Below, one piece after another: positions 1-12,597 of a stretch of DNA of 64,000 nt. How positions within the stretch are numbered: the stretch's first letter is position 1; the number at the start of each line of letters is the position of its first letter. The DNA is from Sarocladium kiliense. Its lineage: Eukaryota > Ascomycota > Sordariomycetes > Hypocreales > Sarocladiaceae. Both the position numbers and the translations under genes were made by a program. The stretch covers positions 310,001 to 374,000 of the forward strand of contig JAUZTG010000023.1 of the NCBI GenBank assembly GCA_030734395.1. Reading direction: 5' to 3'. Under the pieces are notes generated by a model. The model was given only the letters and a program-made list of their open reading frames with translations, did not search any database and had not been told where the DNA came from.

Positions 1-1066
1 CCCCTCGAGCAACGAAGGTGTCTTCTCTAGTTTGTCCGAAGCCCATGGACAATATCCGCGACCTCAATGAAATCTGTCATAGCAGTAGCAGGAAATCTAT
101 GGCCAATGCTGACCCGACAGCCTGGTTGGAGGTGTTGATGGAAACGTGGGCAGATGCAAGTCATGGACCTGTCCCCTGGCCCGTGTCCTCCACCCCTCGA
201 ACCGAATTCCGCCCTTGATGATGCAGGACGAGGACTGTTCCAGCTTTCTGGGCAGCTGAATGATGGCCACACCTCAAGCTTGTGTGGCGTCAGCCTGCAA
301 CTAAGTTTATCCGCTCATGGCACGCTAGAGGAGGGCGGTGTTTCGATCCCAGCTTCGAAAGTCCGTCTGGAAGATGACATGGAATGATGCTCTCCCTAAG
401 CACCGAGCTGATCTCTTCATGTTGGGGAGACTGTCCCATCTGTATCTCATCTATGCATTGTCAGTACAAGGCGACAATCTCTCTCATAGTTAAGCCTCGA
501 TGCTAAGATCATCGAAGGGGGGCAGTCTGAGCACGGACCCGTTAGTCGACCTGATCTTAGCCACCTCGGTTGGAGCTGGTGGATCTCCATGCCCCCTTCG
601 CTAAAGTCATGTCAATTCCGGGCTGCCGGTGTTTGGTCATTGGTAGCCAGATCGTCCATCTCCAATCGAAGCAGATACCTGACTCCATCGGACCAGATTG
701 TCCGGTTCTCCGACTGTGAGATAGTTGCAGCGTTGCAGGTCTTGGAGTTGGGGTTTATGCACGTCAAAAAGTTAGGGTCGCTTCTCGGCTTTTACTCCAA
801 GACGACGGAATGTGGCAGCCTTAAGATTGCAAAGGGATTGGACTGTCGTACACCGAGGCAGAGAGGTCCCGCATGCAACACTTCGAGCGCCTCAGTAGAA
901 AGCCATCTGAACTGAGAATGCTTGCAGCAGTTTGAACATAGCGCTGTGGCAGTATTTCGATGATGTGAACAGATCATTTGGGATCAACGAATGCACATAT
1001 GTATTGTCTATATCGCAACTACCCATCGTCCTTTTGAGTGCACGTCATTCCCTTCCCATTTGCCAA
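1..1066. other. Region without a recognisable gene, 3' of LYS9
   Basis: Short open frames occur on both strands (for example an ATG-started frame at 589-915 plus), but none has a recognisable domain, a convincing intron pattern or a composition unlike chance. The right part must hold the 3' untranslated region of the lysine gene that ends at 1067. Confidence 0.5.
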
Positions 1067-2971
1067 TTACCAGGTAGGGACAATCTCCTCCTTCATGTAG
1101 ATACCGAAGTTCTGTACGATACGTTAGCGTCAAAGCGAAAATGAGCTGAGATACTTGTAAAGGTGACTTACCTCGTGGAGCTCCTTGATCAGAGGGTCGT
1201 TGATCTTGCTGCTCATGGGCGCAAGGATACCCTTCTCGGAAAGGGTGCCCTCGAGCACCTGCTTGACAGCAACCGCGCACGGCACACCAACTGTGTCGTG
1301 TAAGTCTATATTCTTCGAGATTCACACAACCTGCTTCACTTCAACTTACCGAGCTTGGCCATGGCCATGTAACCACCGGGCTCGGTGCTGCCGTACTCGC
1401 AGAGCGTCGAGGTGCGCACTTGCTTGGTGCCATCAGCGAGCTCGATGCCAAACTTGTGCTGGAGGAGGACCATATCGCGCTCGCCCTCCTCGTACTGCAT
1501 CTTCTTCTCGAGGCTGGCACAGAGGGTGTCGAGAGGGTTCTTCCTCGGGATGGTCTTCTCGTCGGAGAGGACACCGATCCATCGGAGACCAGTCAGAACC
1601 TGCTTGCGCTGCTCAGCATCCTTGAAGGAAGCCTTGGAGTCGATGGCGCTGGCCAGGGTAGCGTCGTCCGAGGCTGAGGCGCCGAGGAGAGTCTTGGTGG
1701 CCTCCCTCCAGGAGGTAGGAGTGGTCCAGGTGTCGCTCTCGGTCTCGTCGAGGAAGCCGATGTCGACAAGGGTTTTGACGATCTCCGGGAAGCCAACGTA
1801 ACGCATAGAGCCCCTATACATGCATTAGTTGTCGGAACCTGCATCAACTACGTGCAGGAAGCAACATACCTGATGATGGTCTGGGCCTCGGGGATGTTGT
1901 AGCGCTCCTTGTAGGGAGTAGAGTCACGGTTGGGGTAAGCGACAGTAGCGAAGCCTGGAGGAAAAGATGTCAGCAGGGCGGGCAGTCTCGTACAGAAAAC
2001 AGGTAAACCCACCAGGGTAGACGATGTACGGCTTGGCAACAGTCATGAGCTCGGTGCCAGAAACCTCACGGATCTTGCCATCCTCCCACCACTTGCCGTT
2101 GTTGCGCAGGGCGAGGAGGACACCACGGGGAGACCAGGAGAACTTGTAGCCCAGAGGGTTGTTGGAGTCTTCGGGGGCGGCTGTGTAGAAGGAAAATCAT
2201 GTCAGCTCGACGCTATCTTCGGTTCTCCGTGAAAGAAACTCACGCAGTCCACCACAGAAGCTCTCGAAAGAGAGCAAACGGCCACCGGCCTTGTGAACCT
2301 CCTCAATGGTCTTGACAGCGTCTGGAATACGTCAGCTCTGCTTCTCGTTGTATGTATCGGGATCGGGCGCGGTTACAGAGGTGGTCGATTCCGGGGTCTA
2401 GAGAGTTGTCAGTGATTGCTCAGGTACGAAACAGCTTTGACAGAACTCACCCATGCCAATCTCGTTCATGACCGTGATACCGGCATCCTTGGCCGCCTGA
2501 TCAAGCTCCATCATGGCAGGGGAGACGTAGCTGGTGGTAACGACATCCTTCTTCTCGCGGATGGCAGACTTGATGACAGTAGCGTGGTAGGTGTAGGGAA
2601 TCAAGCTGATGACGAGGTCATTCTTGGCAACCTCAGCATCCAGAGCCTTGTCGTCGCTCACGTCGAGAGCAATGGGGTTGGCGCCCTGGGTGCCAGCAAC
2701 GAGGGCCTTGGCTGAGTCGAGGGTTCGGCAGGCTGAAGAGTGTGATCAGTCAAGGGTTGAGTATGGGTAGGCCATCAGGCCGGGCTGGTTCGAGATTGCG
2801 TACCGACGGTGACGTTAACACCCCATTTCACGAGGAGGTCGAGAGTGGGCTTGGTGACGAAGCCAGCGCCGAGGAGAAGCACCCTGAGGAGCAGAATGTG
2901 AGCACAGTTGTAGAATGGAGGGGTACCTGGTGAGGAGCTTTTGCTTACTTCTTGGAAGCGAGGGCCGACAT
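1067..2971 (-). CDS. LYS9: Saccharopine dehydrogenase (NADP+, L-glutamate-forming), saccharopine reductase
   Basis: This is the penultimate enzyme of fungal lysine synthesis by the alpha-aminoadipate route. It condenses aminoadipate semialdehyde with glutamate to give saccharopine, using NADPH. I read about ten exons. The first codes MSALASK, then a Rossmann start VLLLGAGFVTKPTLDLL follows after an intron. Further family segments are ACRTLDSAKALV, the stretch with SLIPYTYHATVIK, NEIGMDPGIDHL split across a very short exon, GGRLLSFESFCGGL, LGYKFSWSPRGVL, RYVGFPEIVKTL and a last exon ending EEIVPTW. The length, about 450 residues, fits the family. The start at 2971 is the only ATG that leads directly into the nucleotide-binding glycines. 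All splice junctions I checked keep frame. Cytosolic housekeeping enzyme; no sign of damage. Confidence 0.93.
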
Positions 2972-5900
2972 GATGATGAATTGGGTGAGTAAGAGATATT
3001 GTTTCGATCTGGATATTTCGAGACAATGACGATATTGCTCGACGTTATTGGAGGAACAAGTTCAGCGACGTTAATGGGCGCAATGGCGAGCTTGTTGTCG
3101 TGAAAAACTCTGGTGGGGCAGCATCCGATGTCGGATTGGCCACGTTCAAGGATTTAGGGCTTTGACGAAGCAGAGGCGAGTTGTACAAATCTCGACATGA
3201 GCTTGGCAATGCAGGAGGTAATCAAGTAAGATCTTGATGGGCAGTCTCTCAATTGAATCTATATGCCCAGACTTTCAGGAACATGTCGTCAACTGCCTCA
3301 GGTAATTTCAGCCTCCTCGAAAGAGGATGACGATGGTGGGGGAGGGGTTCTGTTTCGTTACCGTGGTGGGGTGTTCCAGACTCCCACCGACTTCGGGTGC
3401 ACGGTTCTCCATTTGCGAGCTGCCGTCTTGATCAGATACTCAATCGGAGGACCCTAATTCTTTATCATCCATATGACCTCGTTTAGCCTGGTCTATCAAG
3501 GAAGAAGTAGGTCAGGACAGTATCTTCGCTATAATGTGGCTGTTCTGGTGCAACGGCTGTGGTATTCACGGCTGTGGTGGCCAAGCCTTCTTCGAATTCC
3601 ACGTCACCTTTGACACACAGCCTTTCCATGATGTACAGGTCGTATAGAGAGCACGCTGACTCGTAAAAGCCCAATGCATCTTTTATGCAGTGCAATAATC
3701 TCAAGGGTGCTAACCCAGACGCTTCTCGGACCATCTAATATGTGGATGATACTGGTATCCAATTGAGGAAAAATCAGCTGACTGAGGTGGAGAGATCTCT
3801 GTGCAGGGTAGGTGACAGTCAAAGTGACGCTGAACATCGGTATGAATCATGTTGGGGCCTGATTTCTGTCGGCGGTCATGTGCTTCACTCGTGTTGAAAA
3901 GCCCAGAATTCAATCACGGGCCACTGATCTCTTTTGGGTAATTCTTGTGAAGATCACAAGAAAAAGCAATCTGCCAAGTCTTGAGTTGTGAAAAACCCAC
4001 CAGAACGCCACAACATCACATCACAGTTAACTAGGCTGCCCTGCGCAGATGGTAGATGCAAGGGATGGCAAAGCATCGAACGCCGTCTGTCCGCGGAAGC
4101 GAGCAGGTCTTTCAACGTCTTGCTCGCAGTTGTGTCTTTGCCACGCTCTGCGATGGTCAGGGGATGCGAACACGGCCTTTACTTTCTCTGGACGACGATT
4201 GAAGCAAGCTCCGGCCGCCATAACCCAGTCCTCGGCCGAGTGCCCGCCGTTGAATGAGACAAGATCAAGGCACAACCTCCGAGACCCTGAGTCTGTGAAG
4301 CCAGCACGGACTCGTTTGTTACAACAGAACAGTCATGTTTGACGTATGTGATCACTCCCCAGCCTTGTAATAGGGCATGGTGGCCAGTGCGCTCGGGACT
4401 CATCTTTCGCTAATCGCCTCATCGAGGTACATACGCGCCTCATCCGTGGCTCAACAGACCTATCAGCAAATGGCGACTAGGAGCCACAATCAAGGAACAC
4501 AGGCATCTTTGGGGTACGACCACATCGGCAATGTGTAAGCGGCGATCAAGTCTCGCACGAGTGAACGCGCTTCAGCTCCTCTGTCCCTGTCACATCCCGG
4601 CCCGTGATCGACAGATCCACCACCTCGCGGCCAAAGCACCTTGGCTGGGTGGGACCTTGACTGAGATCTTGCGACCGGGTGAGATTACTTGACAATCATA
4701 CGGAGTACTCAGAGGTCGTCATTTTGTCTTGGAAATGATGCCTGCTGTTCAGCGCGAGCAAATGCGATCCAACATGCTGCTTTGAGCTGTGCCAGGGACT
4801 ACTGAGGGCACTGGAGTTATACATTGTGAAGCTGATTCGACGTGTCAGAACCTACATATGCGACCCAGCAGCTGTCGAAGCGAGCTGCAAGGGCGTCACT
4901 TGAGCTGCCGCTGACCGCATAATGACATTTTGGTCTGATAATGGCCTTCGGAAAAATGCACCTCATGGGCAATTAGGTCGCTGAGGCATGTGCTCGTACT
5001 TCACGTTCCCCACTTGATCCCAACATTCTTAGGCGCCCGCTTGGCTTCTCAAAATGCTGGTCAACTTGCAGCTAAGGTCCAAAGTGCATTGCACATCCGT
5101 GCCTAGCGTCCGGCCGGCGCGACCTGTCATCCACTGCCATGGGCGCGCAGGCACTGGAGACGCGGTAGTTAGTTCCCCATCTGAACTGGAAATGGTTACC
5201 ATGTCCTCTGGCTCATCGCTTCACAGGATGCCGGAGTTGGTCAGATGACCGAGCCTGGTCCATTTCCCTCCCACTGGAGGGCCAACATGCGCTACGGTAG
5301 TCATCAGTCAGCACCCTAATCGCCAGTCAAAGATGCGAAGACCGACCTGGATGAGTGCATGCGTGAACCCCGCGAATGTTGCATTTACCCACCTCCCGCA
5401 AGGTAGTATCCCGACTGCACCCAACTCGAGATGCCGGCTGGGTGTCATCGCGCAAACCCACATGTTCGTCGAACGGGGTGCGGCGATGTCTCAGTTGATT
5501 TTGTGATGGGTGGATGATGATGCTTTGTCGTGGGAGCTTTTGGGGGACAAACCACCTTTCTGGCGGGTGAAGAGAAACATCCACATAGGATGTGAGCCTT
5601 TTTGTGTGCCTGGTTGTCAAGCATGCTCCTTCTATGCCTACAACTCAACACGTGACACCTGAAAATCCCAGCATCACATTCATAACCCTGCTAAGTCTTC
5701 GTCACATTTCTGCGCGCTCCAGATAGCGTCGAGTCGACCGGATGCCTGCTGACCCGAAAACAAGGGAACACTTGCAAGGACAAGGGGCACAAACTCGAAA
5801 AAATCGCACAGACAATGCCAAGCAGTGCCTTCCGATCAGATCAGAGCTCTCCCAAAATCCCAAATGCTATGAGACCAGGTACGCACGTCCCATCCTTGTT

Positions 5901-7583
5901 GGCCTTCACCAGGAGCTTCACTTTGTCTGCATTGTGACAAGGTTGTGTTGCAACTAGGAACCAGGAACGCCACAGGTATCATTCGGCCTATGCATTGGCC
6001 ACCTTCGAAGGCTTGGAGGCCTGACTGGCGGCTTGAGTTGAAGCCTGCAGCTGAACAGCCAGCGCAAGCCTTCCTCAGGTACCTCCGGACCACAAGGCTT
6101 AATCCGGAGTAGACATTTGCAACCCTCCTGTCCTCCCGCTAACTTGGTGCCTAGGGATCGGCAATGGAAAGTGGATTCGACTTAGGCGGGATCGGTGGTC
6201 GGAGCTATAGTCCTGACCAACCACACGAGGTACTCGACCACGGCACCGTAACCACAATACCGTATCCCTGTCCTCAGATCGGCTCTCCTCGCAGCCGCAA
6301 CCAGGGGATCAAGACAGGATGTTCAGGCCCTTGCAGGGCTTATCATAAATGCAGCAACCGCTGAACAGAAGCAACAGTGAATGTACCGGCAACGATGACA
6401 TGATGCGATGAGGTAGATTTCCACGCTGAGGAAACAGACGCAAACAGAATTGATGTGAGAGTATGTTTCTGGGAAAGGGGCATCGCGTGAAGCATGCATG
6501 GAACGCATCAGCACGCGTGGGCAGCCACGGTGCCATGCCGTGCCACACGCGACAAGCCACTTCCCCCTCTGAGGTTTCCCGTTGTCCGCGACCAGTCGCC
6601 TGCTGGCAAAGCGAAACAAGAGTGATCAGAACCCGGACCGACTTCCTTATGCTCGCAAGCTCTCGAGAGGCGCTGAGACAGTGTTTGCCATGCGCTGAAA
6701 CTTTCACACGCCGAGAGAAGAACAGAAGGGTAGGATGGCCTGCGATGGCCTTGGACAGTAGGTGGTGGTGCCGTCAGACCCTCGATCCAATCCACCAGCC
6801 GTCTGTGAGCTTTCCTCGAAAGGGAGGGGTTCCCGTTGTACTGTCTCAGTCAGCGGGCTCGCGCCATATGCAACCTCGTCCGCATGAAGCAAGGGCGCCT
6901 ATCAGTCCCCTCTCTTGAATTGCGTTGTCACTGTGGCCGATCCCCATTTCGATGACTAGCAAATCCCTGCTTCTGACTCCTGATTGAGCATTTTCACTTT
7001 TCTTTGCTTTTGCCTCACTTTACACTGCACTTGCACCGACAGCTGGACAGTCTTAACAAGGTGTGGCTCAACGAACCTTGTTCAACCCCCTTGCGCTCCT
7101 GAACTTCATCCAAGACCAGGACACATCGAGGCATCCACCTCCCCGGACGGGGCTGCGGTGACTCCCGTTGGCCATCAAGCATCATCTCCGCTAGACAATT
7201 GCCGCCTGGTCTTCACTCACTGACAGCTTCTGCATATGGATCTTTTCTTTTGCTTCCAGCTCCAACATCCCGACTCGCGTCCTGATTTAAGCAGGGATTC
7301 ATGATGATCGTCGCCAGCCCCGAAGCTTGGCCCTTGATTGATGATCTCCCGAACCACAATACCCTGGTCTTTGGCTTTTCGTAAAGCCTTATTTCTCCCC
7401 TACCGGGATTTACCAGCTGCATATAAGACTCCAGTCTCTCGCTCGCTTATCCGAACTTGTTTGGAACTCTGAGCCAAAGCAAACACCCTCCCTTACTCTC
7501 CTTAATACCTATCCCTTCTCATCCACCGACTAATCGGGGTTGCTTTTTGTTCTGATCTTGACCAGCACGAACATCTTGTCATC
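2972..7583. other. 4.6-kb intergenic stretch, no supported gene
   Basis: It holds the LYS9 promoter on the left and the promoter and leader of the 7TM-RGS gene on the right (a pyrimidine-rich leader is visible around 7430-7580). Several open frames overlap on both strands at 3990-4400 and 6300-6920, but they are open in opposing frames at once and show no domain. A minus-strand ATG frame of 83 codons at 3483-3734 is the only one with protein-like composition, and I could not identify it. Confidence 0.4.
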
Positions 7584-9428
7584 ATGGTCAAAGAACTCTT
7601 GTCCCGGGCAGCCGGTGCGCCGCCATCCGGTCTGCTGATGGATGGTGTGAGCGTCTGGTGGATTACCTTTTCAACTGTCTGGACTGCCATCCTCATCGGC
7701 GGCATGGTCTTCCTGTACACCCGCCGGAAGATGCCTATCCTCCGTATCCGTGGACTGCCTCTCTCTTTTGGTGCTGTTATTCTCCTTCACATTTACTGGC
7801 TGGCCGTTCAATGGGGTTATACCTATGGCCATCTGATGCCTGCCTATGTCGAATTCTGGATCATGGGCCTCTGGCTCCCCTTCGGTATCGCCCTTTTCCA
7901 TGCTTCAAACAGCCGTTTCCTTTATGTTGCCCAAGCACAAAAGCGGTACCTCCGCACGAGCGGCGAATCACTGGACCGAGTCGGTCGCAACAAGACTCTC
8001 TGGGGTCGTTTCCGTGCAATGGACTACACCAACCGCATGCTTCTCTTGGTTAGCATGGGCATGGTCTTCCAGGTAAGCTCCACTCCCTCGGAACTATGAC
8101 ATTGAACTACGCTCACAATCATAGTTCTTCCTTACTATCGTCATGTTCCTCGTCTCCAAGAAGTTCCATCCTTCTTTCGGTGTTCCCGGCACCGAGGTTA
8201 CTGGCAGCCCGAATGAAATAAAGGCCGAGAGTGGTCGTGGCTGGGAGTGGTGGCCTTCAGTTTTCTGGCAGTGCTTCTGGGCCTGGATCGTTGCTCCTAT
8301 GATTCTGTGGCAGGCGCGGGACCTTCATGACTCTCTCGGCTGGAGGTTCCAGACCATTGCCTGCTGTGTCTCCAAGTGAGTTAACCAAGCCCTGGCGTTC
8401 AATGTATAATGCTAACCAGACCCAGTCTTCATGCGACTCCCATGTGGCTTGTTGCCCTCTACGTGCCCCAGATGGCTCCAGTTAACCAATACTGGATTCC
8501 TCCCCAGTGGTTAGTCTAAGAACTACGCCTATTGTCATTCACTCGCTGACCGCCCCATAGGATTGCTGTTTCTATCATGCTTTTGGAAATTTTCACAATC
8601 TTCCTTCCATGCTGGGAAGTTGTCAAGGCTCAGTCTCTTCGCCAGGAGACGCTCGACTCCATTGCCCGTTGGGAGGCTCGCAACAAGGCTGGCGGTGCTG
8701 GTACTTCCGTCGATACTGGCTCAAGCTATGCTTCGTGGAAGAAGGGGCGTTCTAAGAGGGCCACATCGGTCAAGAGTGACTCAAACGCTAGTATCCTGAC
8801 CATGGACGCTCTGGAACACACCCTCAGCAAGAACCCTGAGCCGCTCCAGCATTTCTCTGCCCTCAGGGATTTCTCTGGCGAGAACATTGCTTTCCTTACC
8901 CGTATTGCCAAGTGGAGGAACCAATTCTATCCTCGTGTCGGATCTGGCGAGCGTAAGAGCTCCGTTCAGCCTACTGAGGTCAACATCCGCGAATGTTTCG
9001 AGGTTGCGCTCCGCATCTACATCGACTTCGTCAGCTCCCGCGGCGCAGAGTTCCAGGTCAACTTGTCATCGACTGATTTCAAGAAGCTCGAGGCTGTCTT
9101 CGAGGATGCCGCCCGCGTTGTTTACGGCGAGGAGACCTCGCCCGATCCCGCCACACCCTTCGAGACTGCCAACTGGCGCATCGGTAGCGAGAAGACTGGA
9201 CTCCCCACCACCGGCTCCGAGGATGCCATCATGTCCCCTGCTGAGCAACAAAGTGTCACCATGGACAACATTCGCTACTGGGGCGAGATCCCGGAGACTT
9301 TCGACGAAGCTGTGTTTGACAACGCTGAGGTTAGCATCAAGTACCTTGTGCTGACCAATACTTGGCCCAAGTTCGTCAAGGAGAGGAGGTCGCTGGACTC
9401 GCTGGAGGCTCTTGAGTCTGGACTGTAA
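7584..9428 (+). CDS. 7TM-RGS hybrid protein (GprK/Rgs7-like regulator of G-protein signalling)
   Basis: Predicted plasma-membrane protein of 563 residues that should speed GTP hydrolysis on a G-alpha subunit. There are four exons: 7584-8072, 8125-8375, 8426-8509 and 8561-9428. All junctions keep frame. The N-terminal half has seven hydrophobic segments, including WWITFSTVWTAILIGGMVFL, GAVILLHIYWLAVQWGY, EFWIMGLWLPFGIALF, LLLVSMGMVFQFFLTIVMF, FWAWIVAPMILW, MWLVALYVPQM and WIAVSIMLLEIFTIFLPCW. The C-terminal half has an RGS-box pattern: a start ALEHTLSKNPEPLQHF, the core FSGENIAFL, then an IRECFEVALRIYIDFV helix and FKKLEAVFEDA. This receptor-plus-RGS layout is known in filamentous fungi (A. 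nidulans GprK, Magnaporthe Rgs7), though I assign family rather than orthology. The linker after helix 7 is rich in Ser, Lys and Arg. Confidence 0.8.
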
Positions 9429-12400
9429 AGATTGTGTAATTTTGGGTATATTGGAGTTAACAAGGTTGCTATGGTCCGCGTCGAGGACGGTACCAGGATT
9501 CAAAATGTAGATACCTTTTGTCAATGTCATTAATTCACGACACTTGTATGCTCTTGAACATGCGGCTGTGAACCTTCCGACTGGCCTATCGATCTCAAAA
9601 GCTCTCTCGATGCGGTCCTTTGCCATCGATGTGCCAAGTCCAAGCAGTCTAGGTACCCTGCGGCACATTCTGGTACGTAGCAAGGCATAATAGCCCAAGT
9701 TCGGAAGCCATCACCGGCGATGCAGCACCGTATTAATGGGGACTACATCACTTCAAATTACTAGAACTCTTGACATCTGGAAGCTCATCTCGTCGGCGAG
9801 CCGGCTATACACAAGGTTCGTGAACAGCTGTATGCATCGAACAGGCTCAGCCGCGTGGCTATCGGGGAACATACTTGTCCATGCCAATTGGTATACGCAG
9901 GGACTGCTCTGTAGATGAGCCAGACTAGTAATGCGAACGAAGACCGACGATGGCCAAGTCTTTGATACAACCCGTGAGGTTGTGCATTGACTATTTAGAG
10001 TCGCTCCGCTCGTACTTGCTCATTATGTTGTGTTTGGGTATGTGCTTGTGATGTAGACGGCGAAACCATGTTGAGCGACAAGGGCTACCCTATAAGCAGT
10101 TAGGGTTGCTGCCGTAATGATGCTTGAATAGGATGTCATGTACAGAACCCCATTTTGACCATCAGCTTGCGTTTCTTTCGCCACTGAGCGGAAACTCAGG
10201 TGATGTCACGGTCATATATGTGATAACTGCTGTGTCGTAGCAGCCAGCTTCATGATAGGCCTGGTGCCTTGGCCACGAGTCTTGGTGACAGGTCCAATTT
10301 CGCGTCAAGCGTGATTACGACGTTTTGCTACAAGAAGTTCCCAGGTGTTTGCTACCCTGAATCGAACATTTTGATTAGACCATACACTACTCATAAACGG
10401 AGGAATGCTTCTATCCAGGATAGATGATAATGTCTAACCGTGTGGCTGTCCTTACAGCTGCGGTGTTAAAGAAGACATCTCTTCTCCGACTTCCAATTGT
10501 TATTTGACGATGACTCCATTCGTGGAAGAATGATATTACGTTGAAGCTCGCGTCACCGCGGCGATGAGCTGAGTACTGTGCGACTCAAACCTAGAAGGCA
10601 TGTCCACGATCGAATTGCCTAGGTTTGTGCTTTCCCGTTCTCAGTCTATGCTTCTCTCAGCTCTATGACTTTGCTAAGCCAATGCACAGTCGTGATCACT
10701 GGTGTAAGCAACGGCCTCTTCCGATGTACCTATGAATGCAGAGAACACGCATGACATGCGCCTACCGCCATTTGACCATCGAAAAGCATTGTAGAATGAA
10801 GCAAGCCAGTCGAGAGATGGAGTTCTGTTCAGGCATTACCCTAAACCGCCGATATTCCGGCCTTCATCCTTTTGCCGAGGACGCGGAGACCTATGTCTAG
10901 CACACATAGGAGGCAACCTGTGACTCAACACACATGGGTGAGTGAAGACTCGTTACTTGTTCACCAGACGCAAAATGGATCGTTTGCATATGGCGGTGTA
11001 CTGATGGCCTAAGCTAGAGATGGACTTTGCGATGTCAGTTGAGCCAAAATGGAGCCAAGGTCGTGTGAACACTATCGTGATCCTTTTGGGAGTGTCACTA
11101 AGAGGATCCATCTTGGTTCCGAAACTTGGTGAGCCCATGACCAGATGCATCTCACCGGAATTCTGCAGAAAAGCTCAAAGGTCGACGTGAATAGCGTGTC
11201 GATCACATAGTCGATCATGCAGTGATGCCAAGAAAGGCGTCTGCTTGCTACTTTATCGTACTGATCGGGTTTCGGCAACCACTTGTATTCCTTACCCTGG
11301 TCAAGCTACGGATGAAGGTAGTCAAGTTTGTTCCACTTACACTGACGTGTTGCATAGATCCATCAGTCCGGTCTCTGTACTAGTAGGGGTTGATAAACCG
11401 ATGGATCATTGAAGATTCAGTAATGCAAGTGTCGTGACTAGCAAGGCTCTAAGGCTGAGCGGTGAGTATCTCCGTCGGCTGCAAGCCAAGTTTGGTCTAA
11501 GCAGTGACAGGTGCGTTAGTAGTGATCGAATGGTGAAGGGGCATGGGGTCTGTTAGGCCAATTACTGTCTGTTAGTCGTTGAAAACGTCTAGCCAAGCTC
11601 GCATGGTTGCCCAACAGAACAGATTGAAAGCCATATTTCTCCCTCAAGTCCAAGCAGCACGTCGTCCATCGCCGATTACATGCTCAGCCTGATACCCCGG
11701 CCCCCACGCTCCGGCAATCTTCAAAGCCCGTCGTCATGTACAACGCATGTCTCACAACTCGGCCCCAACTATCACACTACAACCGACTACCGGTCAACAC
11801 AGATTTGGAGGGGGGGAGGGAACCCCAACTGCCGATACGAATGTTACTAGCTCAACGAAACCACCTACCTTACTCGTAAGAATGGTGCGTCGCCATGGCA
11901 TGACTCAAAAGTCAATCTTGCTCCAACTGCCGAAAAAGGGAGGCTTATTGTCTCCTGCCCTTTTGTCCGCGCCCGTGATGATCTGCAACAGATGGTGAAA
12001 TGTCAAAAGTTACCCTGACACCCCCCCTCCCCCCCTCCCTTTGGGTGTTCATGGTTGGGCACGCATTCCTATCTGCAAGCCTGAGACATGCTGAAGGACT
12101 TTGACAGCTGGCAACAAATCTGCTCACATGTTTCGCCATAGAAACAGAACACGACCAAGTCTCCAACTGGGGGGGACCGGGGGAACGTCATGTCTCGTCT
12201 CTACTTAGCTTCCCGGAGAACAGGCCGTCTACCGGTCGGAGAGCAAGCTCTGTAACTTCCCCACAGTCACGACGCCGAGCCGGGGATCAGGGCTCCTTCG
12301 GGATAGTGGAGAAGGTGTAGTGCCGTTGCCTCGGCATTGACGCGCTTGTAGGCGAGGCGACAAGGGGAAGGGATCGATCCCCAAAGGGAGGAATACCTGT

Positions 12401-12597
12401 CAGGCCAGAAAGGAAACAATCCTGCTGCGAAGAGGGAGTCTTGCGATCCGTATCTATTCGTGGGAATCTACTCCTCTCTGTCCCGTGGCAACAAACGGGG
12501 TCGCAAGTATGCACGACCAGAATCCTTCCGTAAACCTTGTTTTGTTTTCTGCCTTGGTTGGGTCAAGAGTTGGCTTCGTAACGCCTTATAAACAGAG
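9429..12597. other. 3.2-kb intergenic stretch, no supported gene
   Basis: It lies between two convergent genes (the 7TM-RGS and hydratase stop codons), so most of it is not needed as promoter for either. I found no coding pattern, no tRNA-like fold and no repeat beyond C-rich tracts around 12017-12045. An unannotated non-coding transcript is possible but not shown by the sequence. Confidence 0.4.

Noticed and set aside
3483..3734. Minus-strand frame of 83 codons with ATG, protein-like composition
   Set aside because: No domain, no neighbouring exons, and the surrounding frames are equally open. It could be real, but the sequence alone does not support it.
3988..4403. Overlapping open frames on both strands
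   Set aside because: Three or more frames are open together, which points to GC-rich chance openness. No motif was recognised in any of them.
6309..6918. Long overlapping frames on both strands, up to 151 codons
   Set aside because: No domain or splice pattern. The composition is rich in Arg, Pro, Ser and Cys, as expected from non-coding GC-rich DNA.
9066..9698. 210-codon minus-strand frame
   Set aside because: It is the antisense shadow of the last exon of the 7TM-RGS gene.
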